Positions 24,300 through 32,767 of a stretch of 58,416 bases of DNA are shown here, one piece after another. The DNA comes from Ruminococcus sp. Lineage in GTDB: Bacteria > Bacillota > Clostridia > Oscillospirales > Acutalibacteraceae. A program made the translations under genes and the position numbers. The stretch is taken from assembly GCA_017416065.1 (NCBI GenBank), contig JAFQDM010000026.1, positions 1 to 58,416 on the forward strand. The letters are read 5' to 3'. The notes under the pieces were generated by a model, which saw only the letters and a list, made by a program, of their open reading frames with translations, was not told the origin of the DNA and did not search any database. Position 1 is the first letter of the stretch, and every line of letters starts with the position of its first letter.

Positions 24300-25031
24300 A
24301 TGAAAAGAAGATTAATTGCATTTTTGATGTGTGTTTTTATGGTATGCGGTGTTTTCTGCGGTTGCAGTGATGAACCAAAGGTCAATGAAGAGGTCAAGGG
24401 CATTGTGGGCAATATGAGCACCTGGACTGCCTCTGCAAAGCAGGGTACGAGCATCTATCTTTATGCGGTGACGGATCTTGACCAGAACGGTAAATACGAG
24501 ATGATCTCTGCAGAGAATTTCGGCACGGGTAACTTTACCGAGAGCAGAATATTTGAGCTTGGCGAGGACAAAAAGACCCTCAGAGAGATCGAGCACGTTT
24601 TTGAGGGAGAATCTCAGGTTGACCTGATGCAGGACACTGCAGACGTTTACAAAGAGCCCGAAACAGGCAGACTCTACTACATCTTCTCTGATAACATCAG
24701 AAACGGCTACAAAGAGAACTACAACACAAAGGTTGCGATCTCTCTTTATGACGACAAGTTCACAGAGGAGAGACTTATTACAGAGGCAGTAGTTTACGAG
24801 GAAGGCAGCCTGGAGCCTACTACCACCTATTACAACAGCAAGGGCGAAGAGGTTACGAAGGAAGACTACGACAACGCTGTGGCCAACAGATTTGCAGGCT
24901 ACGAGAAGCTGAGTGCCACCTTCTGCTGGAAGGGCTACACCTTCTCAAACCACGACAGTACCATTAACGCAGACAATGATAACCTGGGCAGTATCTTCAC
25001 AGATTCCATGAACAAGTTCAGCGTTAAGTAA
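24300..25031 (+). CDS. Secreted lipoprotein of unknown function
   Basis: The 243-residue protein begins KRRLIAFLMCVFMVCGVFCGC, a signal peptide with the lipobox VFCGC (lipidated Cys near 22). The mature part is acidic and contains a phrase seen in EF-hand-like or FG-GAP-like surface proteins, YAVTDLDQNGKYEM, followed by YYIFSDN and TTTYYNSKGEEV. I do not recognise a specific family. It is a single gene between its own promoter and terminator, with ribosome site GGGAGGACAAAGTT. The product sits on the outer face of the membrane. Confidence 0.75.
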   Translation: MKRRLIAFLMCVFMVCGVFCGCSDEPKVNEEVKGIVGNMSTWTASAKQGTSIYLYAVTDLDQNGKYEMISAENFGTGNFTESRIFELGEDKKTLREIEHVFEGESQVDLMQDTADVYKEPETGRLYYIFSDNIRNGYKENYNTKVAISLYDDKFTEERLITEAVVYEEGSLEPTTTYYNSKGEEVTKEDYDNAVANRFAGYEKLSATFCWKGYTFSNHDSTINADNDNLGSIFTDSMNKFSVK

Positions 25032-25051
25032 TCAAATTCAATATATTATGA

Positions 25052-25087
25052 GAGCATCCGTCTGTTGCATAGGCGGATGCTTTTTTG
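25052..25087 (+). terminator. Terminator of the lipoprotein gene
   Basis: AGCATCCGtC / GgCGGATGCT with a 9-base loop and TTTTTT. Confidence 0.9.
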
Positions 25088-25174
25088 TCTTGAGTTTTTT
25101 GGGCGGAGGCGGTTGACTTCTTGTTTTTTGAGGGAGGTGACGGAAGATTTATAAAAATGTTAAATTTTTGTTTA

Positions 25175-25203
25175 TTGATTTATGAGGAAAAAAGTTGTAA
25201 AAT
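25175..25203 (+). promoter_or_regulatory. Promoter of the dehydratase/activase operon
   Basis: TTGATT, 17 bases, TAAAAT, about 20 bases before a structured leader. Confidence 0.7.
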
Positions 25204-25225
25204 ATCAAATTATTACATAAACTAA

Positions 25226-25268
25226 GGCGCGGTGTGACCTTGTTGAAAAGGTCAACGTTTTGCCGCGT
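25226..25268 (+). promoter_or_regulatory. Nested-hairpin leader of the dehydratase/activase operon
   Basis: An inner perfect stem, TGACCTT / AAGGTCA (25235-25254), is enclosed by an outer pairing CGCGG / CCGCG (25228-25232 with 25263-25267). It sits near the predicted transcript start and about 30 bases before the start codon. No known riboswitch class is recognised. Confidence 0.45.
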
Positions 25269-25295
25269 AATGTCTCGGAGATAGGGGTGGAACTT

Positions 25296-26543
25296 ATGCC
25301 TGAGGTGGATTTTACAAAAGAGATGAAAAAGGAGTATTCAATACTTGCTCCTGATATTTTCCCGACTCATATGGAGCTTCTCAGCGAGCTTTTTCGTATG
25401 TACGGATACAATCTTGTGGTGCTCAAGTATGAGGGAAAAAAAGTTATAGATACAGGGCTCAAGTATCTTCACAACGATATGTGCTACCCTGCAATATGCT
25501 CTGTGGGTCAGCAGCTCTATGCTCTTACCTGCGGAGATTTTGACCCTCACAAGTGTGCTCTCATTCAGTTTCAGACAGGGGGCGGCTGCAGAGCTTCCAA
25601 CTACATCTGGCTGCTCAGAAAAGCTCTGAAGAATATGGGGATGGAGTATGTGCCCGTTATCTCCATAAGCTTTGCAGGACTGGAAAAATACAGCGGCTTT
25701 AAGATCAAGCTTTCCATGATACTCAAGGCGGCTATGGCGCTGGTATACGGAGATATGCTTCTTCTGCTGAAAAACCAGACCGCACCTTACGAGGTGAATG
25801 CAGGAGATACCCGAAGGGTTGTGGATAAATGGATAAAAGAGCTGACTGAACAGTTCAGAAAAAATAAAGGACTTACCATAAAGAGCCTTAAAAGAAACCT
25901 CTCTGCCATTGCAGAGGATTTTCACAATATCAAGCGCGAAAAGCGAGATAAAATAAAGGTTGGCATCGTTGGAGAAATATACGTAAAGTATTCATCCTTC
26001 GGAAATAATGGACTTGAAAAATTCCTGGATACTCAGGATTGTGAGTATATGCTTCCGGGTGTGCTGGGATTCTTTCAGTACTGCTTTTCAAATATGGAAA
26101 CAGACTACAACTACTACGGGGGAAGCAAGCTGGTGCGCGCAGCCGGAAAGCTTGCAGAAAAAATAGCCTGCCGAGTGGAAAAATATATGCGTGAGGCCCT
26201 TTTGCCTTATAAGGAATTTGTTGTTCCTGCACCCTTTGAGGAGAAGAAAAGATCCGTTACAAAGGTAATAGACAGAGGAGTGAAGATGGGCGAGGGCTGG
26301 CTGCTGCCTGCTGAGGTCATAGAGCTTGTTGAAAACGGCTACAGCAACATCATCTGTGCTCAGCCCTTTGGATGCCTGCCCAACCACATTGTCGGCAAGG
26401 GAGTTATCCGCAGGCTCAGAGAGCTGTATCCCCAAGCTAACATTTTCCCCATAGACTACGATGCAGGTGCCTCCAAGGTCAATCAGGAGAACAGGATAAA
26501 GCTGATGCTTTCCGTTGCAAGAGAGGAAGTGGAGCATAAATGA
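25296..26543 (+). CDS. 2-hydroxyacyl-CoA dehydratase-like subunit (COG3581 type)
   Basis: The 415-residue protein resembles the HgdB-type, iron-sulfur-bearing component linked to 2-hydroxyacyl-CoA dehydratases. Cysteines occur in NDMCYPAICSVGQQL, GGGCRASNYI and CAQPFGCLPNH, likely cluster ligands. In many clostridia this domain is the C-terminal part of one protein of about 1400 residues together with activase domains. Here it is a separate gene placed upstream, and its stop overlaps the activase start by 4 bases (ATGA). ATG 25296 is chosen because AGGGGTGG lies 6 bases ahead; the apparent TTG start at 25260 lies in the structured leader. The substrate is unknown and the true function of this subfamily is unproven. 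Confidence 0.82.
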   Translation: MPEVDFTKEMKKEYSILAPDIFPTHMELLSELFRMYGYNLVVLKYEGKKVIDTGLKYLHNDMCYPAICSVGQQLYALTCGDFDPHKCALIQFQTGGGCRASNYIWLLRKALKNMGMEYVPVISISFAGLEKYSGFKIKLSMILKAAMALVYGDMLLLLKNQTAPYEVNAGDTRRVVDKWIKELTEQFRKNKGLTIKSLKRNLSAIAEDFHNIKREKRDKIKVGIVGEIYVKYSSFGNNGLEKFLDTQDCEYMLPGVLGFFQYCFSNMETDYNYYGGSKLVRAAGKLAEKIACRVEKYMREALLPYKEFVVPAPFEEKKRSVTKVIDRGVKMGEGWLLPAEVIELVENGYSNIICAQPFGCLPNHIVGKGVIRRLRELYPQANIFPIDYDAGASKVNQENRIKLMLSVAREEVEHK

Positions 26544-29467
26544 AAAAGATAGGTCTTGACGTGGGCTCCACCACCCTTAAGTGTGTTGTGCTGGATGAAA
26601 AGCTGAATATAGTTTACTCTACGTACAAAAGGCATTTCTCAAAAATTGCTCAGATGACGGGTGAGCTGTTGAGTGAGCTTGCAGAGAAATTCGGCGGAGA
26701 AAAAATGCAGATAGTAGTTTCCGGCTCTGCAGGTATGGGTATGGCAACAGATATGGGAATTCCCTTTGTGCAGGAGGTCTACGCTACCCGTAACGCGGTA
26801 AAGCAGCTTTGCCCGGAGACAGACGTGGTGATTGAGCTTGGTGGAGAGGATGCAAAGATCCTTTTTCTGACTGGAGGGCTCGAGGTTCGTATGAACGGAA
26901 CCTGTGCAGGCGGTACGGGAGCCTTCATTGACCGTATGGCATCCCTGCTTTCCGTAGATACCCCAACCCTCAACGAGCTTGCAAAGAATAAAGAGAAGAT
27001 ATACACCATCGCTTCCCGTTGCGGTGTGTTTGCAAAGTCTGACGTTCAGCCTCTTATAAATCAAGGAGGCAGGGCAGAGGACATTGCGGCAAGCATTTTT
27101 TACGCTGTGGTGAACCAGACCGTGGCGGGACTCTCTCAGGGAAGAGAGATAAAGGGAAACGTGCTTTACCTGGGAGGGCCTCTTACCTTCCTGTCAGAGC
27201 TGAGAAAAGCCTTTGACGACGTGCTGAATACCTGCGGCAAATGCCCGGAGAACTCCCTTTACTTTGTAGCGTACGGAGCTGCAATATCCGACAGCAGTCA
27301 GCCTTATGATCCGGCTCAGCTTTCAGGTCTTATATCCTCGTATAAATCAAGAGGCGGCTATAACAGCTGCAAGCCTCTTTTTAAGTCAAAGGAGGAGTTT
27401 GATGCCTTTATCAGCCGCCACAAAGCGGCATCAGAGGGCATCAAGGAGCTTAAAGTCCCCGACGAAAACGGAATGTATCTGGGAATTGATGCAGGCTCCA
27501 CCACGGTCAAGATACTGCTTACAGACGAGCAGGGGAATATTTTCCGTCCTCTTTATTGCCGCAATGACGGCAAGCCCGTGGAGATCGTCAGGGATTATCT
27601 TGAAAAGCTTTACGCGGATTATCCCGAACTTGTTATCAGACAATCGGCGGTTACGGGTTACGGTGAGGAGATAATTCGATGTGCCTTCCACATAGATCAC
27701 GGTATTGTGGAGACGGTTGCCCACTATACTGCGGCAAAAAAATTCAAGCCTGATGTGGACTTTATCCTTGATATAGGCGGACAGGACATTAAGTGCTTCA
27801 AAATACGAAACGGTGCAATAGACAATATTTTTCTTAACGAGGCCTGTTCCTCAGGATGCGGCTCCTTTTTGCAGACCTTTGCGGCTGCACTGGGATATAC
27901 CATAGAGGAGTTTGCAGACCTGGGGCTTTATGCAGACAAGCCTGTGGACCTGGGCTCCAGATGTACCGTGTTTATGAACAGCTCCGTAAAGCAGGCTCAG
28001 AAGGACGGAGCAACGGTGGAGAATATCTCGGCGGGACTTTCCATAAGCGTTGTTAAGAACGCTCTGTATAAGGTTATCCGCTGTGCAAGTGCTCACGACC
28101 TGGGCAGGAATATAGTCGTTCAGGGCGGAACCTTCCTCAACAATGCGGTGCTTCGCTCCTTTGAGCAGGAGATAGGGCACCACGTTATCCGTCCAGAATA
28201 CTCTGCGGTAATGGGTGCTTACGGTGCGGCACTTTATGCCTGCAGTAAGTGCAAAGACGGAGCAAAAAGCTCTGTGCTCACCCCTGCACAGCTCAAGGAA
28301 TTTGAGTACAGCGTCAAGGGCATAACCTGCAAGGGCTGTACCAACCGTTGCCGTCTGACTGTGAATACCTTTGGAAACGGAGAAAGGTATATAGCGGGTA
28401 ATCGTTGCGACAAGCCCATAGATACCAAAAGAGCAGAAGAGCATTATAATCTTTACAAATACAAGAATATGCTTCTTGATGAATACAGAGACGTTAAGCC
28501 CGAAAAAGGCAAAAGGACCATTGGAATTCCCATGGGACTTAATATGTATGAGCTGCTTCCCTTCTGGGCGACCTTCTTCCGTGCACTTTCATTTAACGTT
28601 AAGGTTTCTCCTGTTTCCAACAGAAAGATCTACCTTGAAGGTCAGCACACCATTCCCTCGGACACGGTGTGCTACCCTGCAAAGCTTCTGCACGGACATA
28701 TTGAGGAGCTAATAAAGGAAGATGTTGACGCAATATTCTATCCCGGAATGACCTATAATTTTAACGAGGGCAAGGGAGATAACCACTTCAACTGTCCCGT
28801 AGTGGCGTATTATCCTCAGGTTATCGGCGCTAACGTGAAGGCTTTGGAGAGAACAAAATACATCCCTGATTTTATTGGCGTGCACGATAAAAAGGAGTTT
28901 GAAAAGCACATCGCTCCCATCCTTTCAAGGCATCTCGGGGAATTTACAAAAGCTCAGATACGCAAAGCGGCACAGCTTGCCTATGCCGAATATGAATCTT
29001 ATATGAGCAAGGTCAGAGCAAAAGGTGAGGAATATCTGCAGATGGCCCGCAAGCAAAACCTGCCGGTAATAGTTCTTGCCGGCAGACCCTACCACCTTGA
29101 CCCGGAGATAAACCACGGCATAGACGAGCTCATATGCAACTTAGGAGCTGTGGTTATTACAGAAGACAGCGTAAGCCTCAAAATAAAGCCCTTCCGTGCC
29201 AACGTTCGCAATCAATGGACCTACCACGCAAGGCTCTATGCGGCGGCAAAATACGTTGCACAGCAGACAGAGGGCACTTCTGTGAATCTTGTTCAGCTCG
29301 TATCCTTTGGCTGCGGTGTGGATGCTGTCACAACGGACGAGGTGCGATCCATTATTGAGGATGCAGGTAAGATATATACTCAGATAAAGATTGACGAGAT
29401 ATCCAATATGGGTGCGGTGCAGATCAGACTTCGGAGCCTTTTTGCTGCGGCAATGGACAGAAAATAA
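26540..29467 (+). CDS. Double-ATPase acyl-CoA dehydratase activase (BcrAD/BadFG + DUF2229)
   Basis: The 975-residue protein carries two ASKHA ATPase repeats: 1-255 (GLDVGSTTLKCVVLD, CAGGTGAFIDRM, SRCGVFAKSDVQ) and about 312-565 (GIDAGSTTVKILLTD, DIGGQDIKCF, ACSSGCGSFLQTFA, SRCTVFMNSSVKQ). A cysteine-bearing segment (CKGCTNRC, residues about 598-605) and a DUF2229-like domain (PMGLNMYELLPFW, TVCYPAKLLHGH) fill the rest. The conserved Cys in each ATPase repeat is where dimeric activases such as HgdC hold a shared [4Fe-4S] cluster; one chain here could hold it alone (inference). The activase would inject an electron into the dehydratase partner encoded just upstream. Confidence 0.87.
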   Translation: MKKIGLDVGSTTLKCVVLDEKLNIVYSTYKRHFSKIAQMTGELLSELAEKFGGEKMQIVVSGSAGMGMATDMGIPFVQEVYATRNAVKQLCPETDVVIELGGEDAKILFLTGGLEVRMNGTCAGGTGAFIDRMASLLSVDTPTLNELAKNKEKIYTIASRCGVFAKSDVQPLINQGGRAEDIAASIFYAVVNQTVAGLSQGREIKGNVLYLGGPLTFLSELRKAFDDVLNTCGKCPENSLYFVAYGAAISDSSQPYDPAQLSGLISSYKSRGGYNSCKPLFKSKEEFDAFISRHKAASEGIKELKVPDENGMYLGIDAGSTTVKILLTDEQGNIFRPLYCRNDGKPVEIVRDYLEKLYADYPELVIRQSAVTGYGEEIIRCAFHIDHGIVETVAHYTAAKKFKPDVDFILDIGGQDIKCFKIRNGAIDNIFLNEACSSGCGSFLQTFAAALGYTIEEFADLGLYADKPVDLGSRCTVFMNSSVKQAQKDGATVENISAGLSISVVKNALYKVIRCASAHDLGRNIVVQGGTFLNNAVLRSFEQEIGHHVIRPEYSAVMGAYGAALYACSKCKDGAKSSVLTPAQLKEFEYSVKGITCKGCTNRCRLTVNTFGNGERYIAGNRCDKPIDTKRAEEHYNLYKYKNMLLDEYRDVKPEKGKRTIGIPMGLNMYELLPFWATFFRALSFNVKVSPVSNRKIYLEGQHTIPSDTVCYPAKLLHGHIEELIKEDVDAIFYPGMTYNFNEGKGDNHFNCPVVAYYPQVIGANVKALERTKYIPDFIGVHDKKEFEKHIAPILSRHLGEFTKAQIRKAAQLAYAEYESYMSKVRAKGEEYLQMARKQNLPVIVLAGRPYHLDPEINHGIDELICNLGAVVITEDSVSLKIKPFRANVRNQWTYHARLYAAAKYVAQQTEGTSVNLVQLVSFGCGVDAVTTDEVRSIIEDAGKIYTQIKIDEISNMGAVQIRLRSLFAAAMDRK

Positions 29468-29493
29468 ATTGTTAACAATCCATAAACATACAC

Positions 29494-29532
29494 AAAAGCG
29501 GATGCCTTTACAGGGTGTCCGCTTATGTTTTT
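29494..29532 (+). terminator. Terminator of the dehydratase/activase operon
   Basis: AAGCGGA / TCCGCTT core stem with inner GCC/GGG pairs, then ATGTTTTTG. Confidence 0.7.
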
Positions 29533-29553
29533 GTCAAAAAGTATTTTTTACCA

Positions 29554-29582
29554 TTGACAAAGGGGTTTTATGGGTATATTAT
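29554..29582 (+). promoter_or_regulatory. Promoter of the antiporter gene
   Basis: TTGACA, 17 bases, TATTAT. Confidence 0.75.
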
Positions 29583-29639
29583 TGGTACGTTTTGAAAGCA
29601 GATTCAGTATTATAAATCAGAAACGGAAAGGTGAGGGTT

Positions 29640-30914
29640 ATGACTATTCTGTTAAGTCTTTCTATTGCTCTTTTTGCAGGTCTTATGATGACAAGACTGT
29701 GCAAGCCTCTGGGGCTTCCTGCTGTTACGGGTTACCTTGTTGCAGGTATTCTTGTGGGTCCCTATTGCTTGGGTCAGCTTGCTGTTGACGGACTTGGCTT
29801 TATCTCCCACGAGAACGTGGAGATGTTCTCCATTTTATCTCAGACTGCTCTGGGCTTTATTGCGTTTACCATTGGTAACGAGTTCAGACTTTCAAGCATC
29901 AAGCAGATTGGTAAGCAGGCGTTTATTATTGCACTTTGCGGTGCGGTAGGAGCTACAATACTTGTAGACGGCGCCCTCATTGCTCTTTCTTTCCTTATGC
30001 CTGAGGTTATAGATGTACCGGTAGCTCTTACCTTGGGTGCAATTGCTTCTGCAACTGCTCCTGCGGCAACCCTTATGGTAGTTCGTCAGTATAAGGCAAA
30101 GGGTCCTGTTACCCAGATGCTTCTGCCTGTTGTGGCAATTGACGATGCCATAGGTTTGGTGGTGTTTGCCATCTCCTTGGGAGCTGCAAAGGCTGTAAAT
30201 ACAGGTCACCTTGACGTCCTCTCCATTGCGGTCGAGCCTTTGGTAGAGATAGCTCTGTCTGTTGTTGTGGGCGGAATCTTGGGTGCTTTGCTTTCATACA
30301 CGGAGCGCCTCTTCCACTCCAGAAGCAAGAGACTTTCCATAACCGTTGCATACGTACTCCTTGGAGTTGCAATATCTCAGATAAAGTTCAGCATCGGCTC
30401 CGTTCATTGCGGTTTCTCATCTCTGCTTCTGCTTATGATGATGGGAACTGTTTTCTGCAATATGTGCGACTTCTCAGAGGAGCTTATGGACAGACTGGAC
30501 CGCTGGACGGGTCCTCTGTTTGCACTCTTCTTTGTGCTCAGCGGTGCAGAGCTTGAGCTTGGAATCTTTGCTCAGTGGTCAATGGTTCTTGTGGGTGTTG
30601 TTTACATTGCCTTCAGATGTCTGGGTAAGTACTACGGTGCAGGGCTCAGTGCAAAGGCAACTCGTTGTGAGCCTACGGTTCAGAAGTACCTGGGCATCAC
30701 TCTCTTCCCCCAGGCAGGCGTTGCTCTTGGTATGACTCTTATTGCAAGTGCAGAGTTTCCCGGCACACAGGGTGCGGTTATCCGCAACATAACCCTCTTC
30801 TCGGTTATGGTCTACGAGCTGGTAGGCCCCATGCTTACAAAGACTGCTCTGAAGAAAGCAGGGGAGATCAAGCCCGAGGGCAGAAAGTCCGCCCGTGGGG
30901 TTATGCATCACTGA
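29640..30914 (+). CDS. Kef-type cation:proton antiporter (CPA2-like)
   Basis: The 424-residue protein has about 12 hydrophobic segments and the CPA2 pattern: GLPAVTGYLVAGILVGPYCL near the N terminus, IGNEFRL, a helix with ATAPAATLMVVRQY, and LPVVAIDDAIGLVVFAISLG, whose paired Asp are the expected ion-binding residues. No RCK/TrkA-N domain is attached, so it is a bare transporter. It probably exchanges Na+ or K+ for H+. ATG 29640 follows AAAGGTGAGG at proper spacing; the GTG at 29631 lies within that site. It is monocistronic. Confidence 0.85.
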   Translation: MTILLSLSIALFAGLMMTRLCKPLGLPAVTGYLVAGILVGPYCLGQLAVDGLGFISHENVEMFSILSQTALGFIAFTIGNEFRLSSIKQIGKQAFIIALCGAVGATILVDGALIALSFLMPEVIDVPVALTLGAIASATAPAATLMVVRQYKAKGPVTQMLLPVVAIDDAIGLVVFAISLGAAKAVNTGHLDVLSIAVEPLVEIALSVVVGGILGALLSYTERLFHSRSKRLSITVAYVLLGVAISQIKFSIGSVHCGFSSLLLLMMMGTVFCNMCDFSEELMDRLDRWTGPLFALFFVLSGAELELGIFAQWSMVLVGVVYIAFRCLGKYYGAGLSAKATRCEPTVQKYLGITLFPQAGVALGMTLIASAEFPGTQGAVIRNITLFSVMVYELVGPMLTKTALKKAGEIKPEGRKSARGVMHH

Positions 30915-31003
30915 TTATAAATAGGCAATATATATAAGAACGGCAGGATAAGTCAGGCTTTAATCGTTGAATTTGCAGATTATTTGTGAATGCAGAAAAA
31001 AAC

Positions 31004-31033
31004 TTGACAAAACCTGCCGTTTGGGTGTATTAT
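31004..31033 (+). promoter_or_regulatory. Promoter of the T-box-controlled operon
   Basis: TTGACA, 18 bases, TATTAT. Confidence 0.75.
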
Positions 31034-31060
31034 AGGTCTAATCTTTTATTTTTATATTTA

Positions 31061-31331
31061 AATGCAATGACGGAAAATTGCATTCTCGGAGGTGTCAAAG
31101 AGAGTCGGCGGTTGCTGTGAGCCGATACACCAAGGGTCTGCATCTCATTCCTGAGCAGGGTATCTGAACAGTCAGGGTTCATAGCGACTTTTGCAAGTAG
31201 GATGCTTCGGATGATCTTCGTTAAAGGATCAATGAGTGGTCACACAAAGTGTGGCAATCCGGGTGGTACCGCGGTGTTTTTTATCGTCCCTGAAGCATAT
31301 CATTGCTTCAGGGCTTTTTATTTTTTTATTT
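31061..31331 (+). promoter_or_regulatory. T-box leader RNA (probably leucine-responsive)
   Basis: All main T-box parts are visible. Stem I has AGAGAG (31099-31104), the apical GGTTGCTGTGAG (31110-31121), and pairings GGTGT / ACACC and CGG / CCG. The antiterminator bulge motif GGTGGTACCGCG is at 31262-31273, and a rho-independent terminator is at 31288-31331. T-boxes bind a specific uncharged tRNA and then allow read-through. The bulge base after TGG is T, matching an A discriminator base as in tRNA-Leu and tRNA-Ile. A CTC triplet followed by A (31144-31146) is my best guess for the specifier, i.e. leucine. The assignment is uncertain because I could not fold the specifier loop unambiguously. 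Confidence 0.92.
31288..31331 (+). terminator. T-box-regulated terminator
   Basis: CCCTGAAGC / GCTTCAGGG with an 8-base loop, then CTTTTTATTTTTTTATT. Its 5' arm follows the antiterminator motif. Confidence 0.93.
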
Positions 31332-31353
31332 TTCTAAAAAGGAGGATACTGTT

Positions 31354-32766
31354 ATGAAAACAGTAAGAATTGCAGATGTGACACTTAAAGAAGGCACAAA
31401 AGCATCAGGCGCAACACTCAGCTTCAAGGAGAAGATTGAGATTGCAAAGCTACTGGACAGAATTTGCGTTGATGTTATCGAAATGCCTGCTATTGAAAAC
31501 GAGGCAGCAGATTCCCTGCTACTCAAGTCCGTTGCATCACTGCTAAAGAACAGTACCCTCAGCGTTGATGCAGGCACAAGCCGTGAAAGTGCCCACAAGG
31601 CCTGGCAGGCTGTGATGGGCGCTAAGAGGAAGAGACTCTATGTTTCTCTGCCTACGTCTACGGTGCAGATGGAATATCTGTGCAAGTGCAAGCCTGCAAA
31701 AATGCTCACTATTATTGAAGATATGGTTTCTTATTGCAAGAGCCTCTGCGAAGATGTGGAGTTCTGTGCACAGGATGCCACAAGAAGCGAGAGGGAGTTC
31801 CTCTCAAAGGCTGTGAGCACTGCTGTGAAGGCAGGTGCCACAACGGTTACACTCTGTGACACGGCAGGTCAGCAGCTTCCCGATGAATACAAGACCTTTA
31901 TTTCAGAGCTTTACGAGGATGTTCCCGAGCTTAAGGACGTGAGCCTGGGCGTTAACTGCTCAAGTGAGCTTGGTATGGCGGGAGCATGTGCAGTAGCCGC
32001 AGTTGCAAGCGGTGCCGCAGAGATAAAGACTACCGTTACAAGAACCCAGCTTCCTACGCTTGAGAACTGTGTGCACCTGGTGCGCACCCGCGGAGAAAGC
32101 ATCGGCATAGAGTCAAACGTAAATGTTACCGAGCTTTCACGCACGGTAAAGCAAATCAAGACTCTGGTTAAGACCAGACGTACAGAGACAACCCCCTTTG
32201 ATGCTCCCGTAGCATCAGATGCAGATAACGATATAAAGCTTGACGTGAATTCCGCAATATCAGAGGTAGGCGAAGCAGTAAAGACATTGGGCTATACTCT
32301 TTCCGAGGATGACCTGGCAAAGGTATTTGAGGCATTCCAGAATACTGCTAAGAAAAAGCAGGTAGGTGCCAAGGAGCTGGAGGCAATAGTTGCATCTGAG
32401 GCTCTGCAGGTTCCTCCCACATTCAAGCTTGTAAGCTACGTTGTAAATTCAGGCAACATCATCAGCCCCACAGCAAACATCGTTGTGGAGAAGCAGGGCA
32501 AAAACTTCACGGGACTTTCCACAGGTGACGGTCCCATTGATGCCGCACTTCTGGCTTTGGAGCAGATAGTGGGTCACCACTATGAGCTGGACGATTTTCA
32601 GATCCAGTCTGTTACAGAGGGCAGAGAGGCAATGGGCGAGGCACTCATTAAGCTTCGTGCAGACGGCAGACTTTTCTCCGGCAGAGGTATTTCCACAGAC
32701 ATTATCGGCGCTACCATCCGCGCATACCTCAATGCCCTGAACAAAATCGTATACGGGGAGAACTAA
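31354..32766 (+). CDS. LeuA/homocitrate-synthase-like protein, catalytic site degenerate
   Basis: The 470-residue protein aligns throughout with 2-isopropylmalate synthase: TIM barrel (1-290), linker, and the C-terminal LeuA allosteric domain (about 350-470: GDGPIDAALLAL, GRGISTDIIGATIRAYLNALNK). The scaffold motif AQDATRSEREF is kept. However, the catalytic TLRDGEQ is TLKEGTK at 10-16, and the metal-binding HCHND is NCSSE at 201-205. The NGIGER loop is replaced by a TTVTRTQ-type stretch. Known LeuA enzymes need those residues, so this is probably a non-catalytic leucine-binding homologue or an enzyme with altered chemistry. It is the first gene after the T-box, with GGAGG at 31341 before ATG 31354. 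Confidence 0.85.
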   Translation: MKTVRIADVTLKEGTKASGATLSFKEKIEIAKLLDRICVDVIEMPAIENEAADSLLLKSVASLLKNSTLSVDAGTSRESAHKAWQAVMGAKRKRLYVSLPTSTVQMEYLCKCKPAKMLTIIEDMVSYCKSLCEDVEFCAQDATRSEREFLSKAVSTAVKAGATTVTLCDTAGQQLPDEYKTFISELYEDVPELKDVSLGVNCSSELGMAGACAVAAVASGAAEIKTTVTRTQLPTLENCVHLVRTRGESIGIESNVNVTELSRTVKQIKTLVKTRRTETTPFDAPVASDADNDIKLDVNSAISEVGEAVKTLGYTLSEDDLAKVFEAFQNTAKKKQVGAKELEAIVASEALQVPPTFKLVSYVVNSGNIISPTANIVVEKQGKNFTGLSTGDGPIDAALLALEQIVGHHYELDDFQIQSVTEGREAMGEALIKLRADGRLFSGRGISTDIIGATIRAYLNALNKIVYGEN

Positions 32767-32767
32767 A

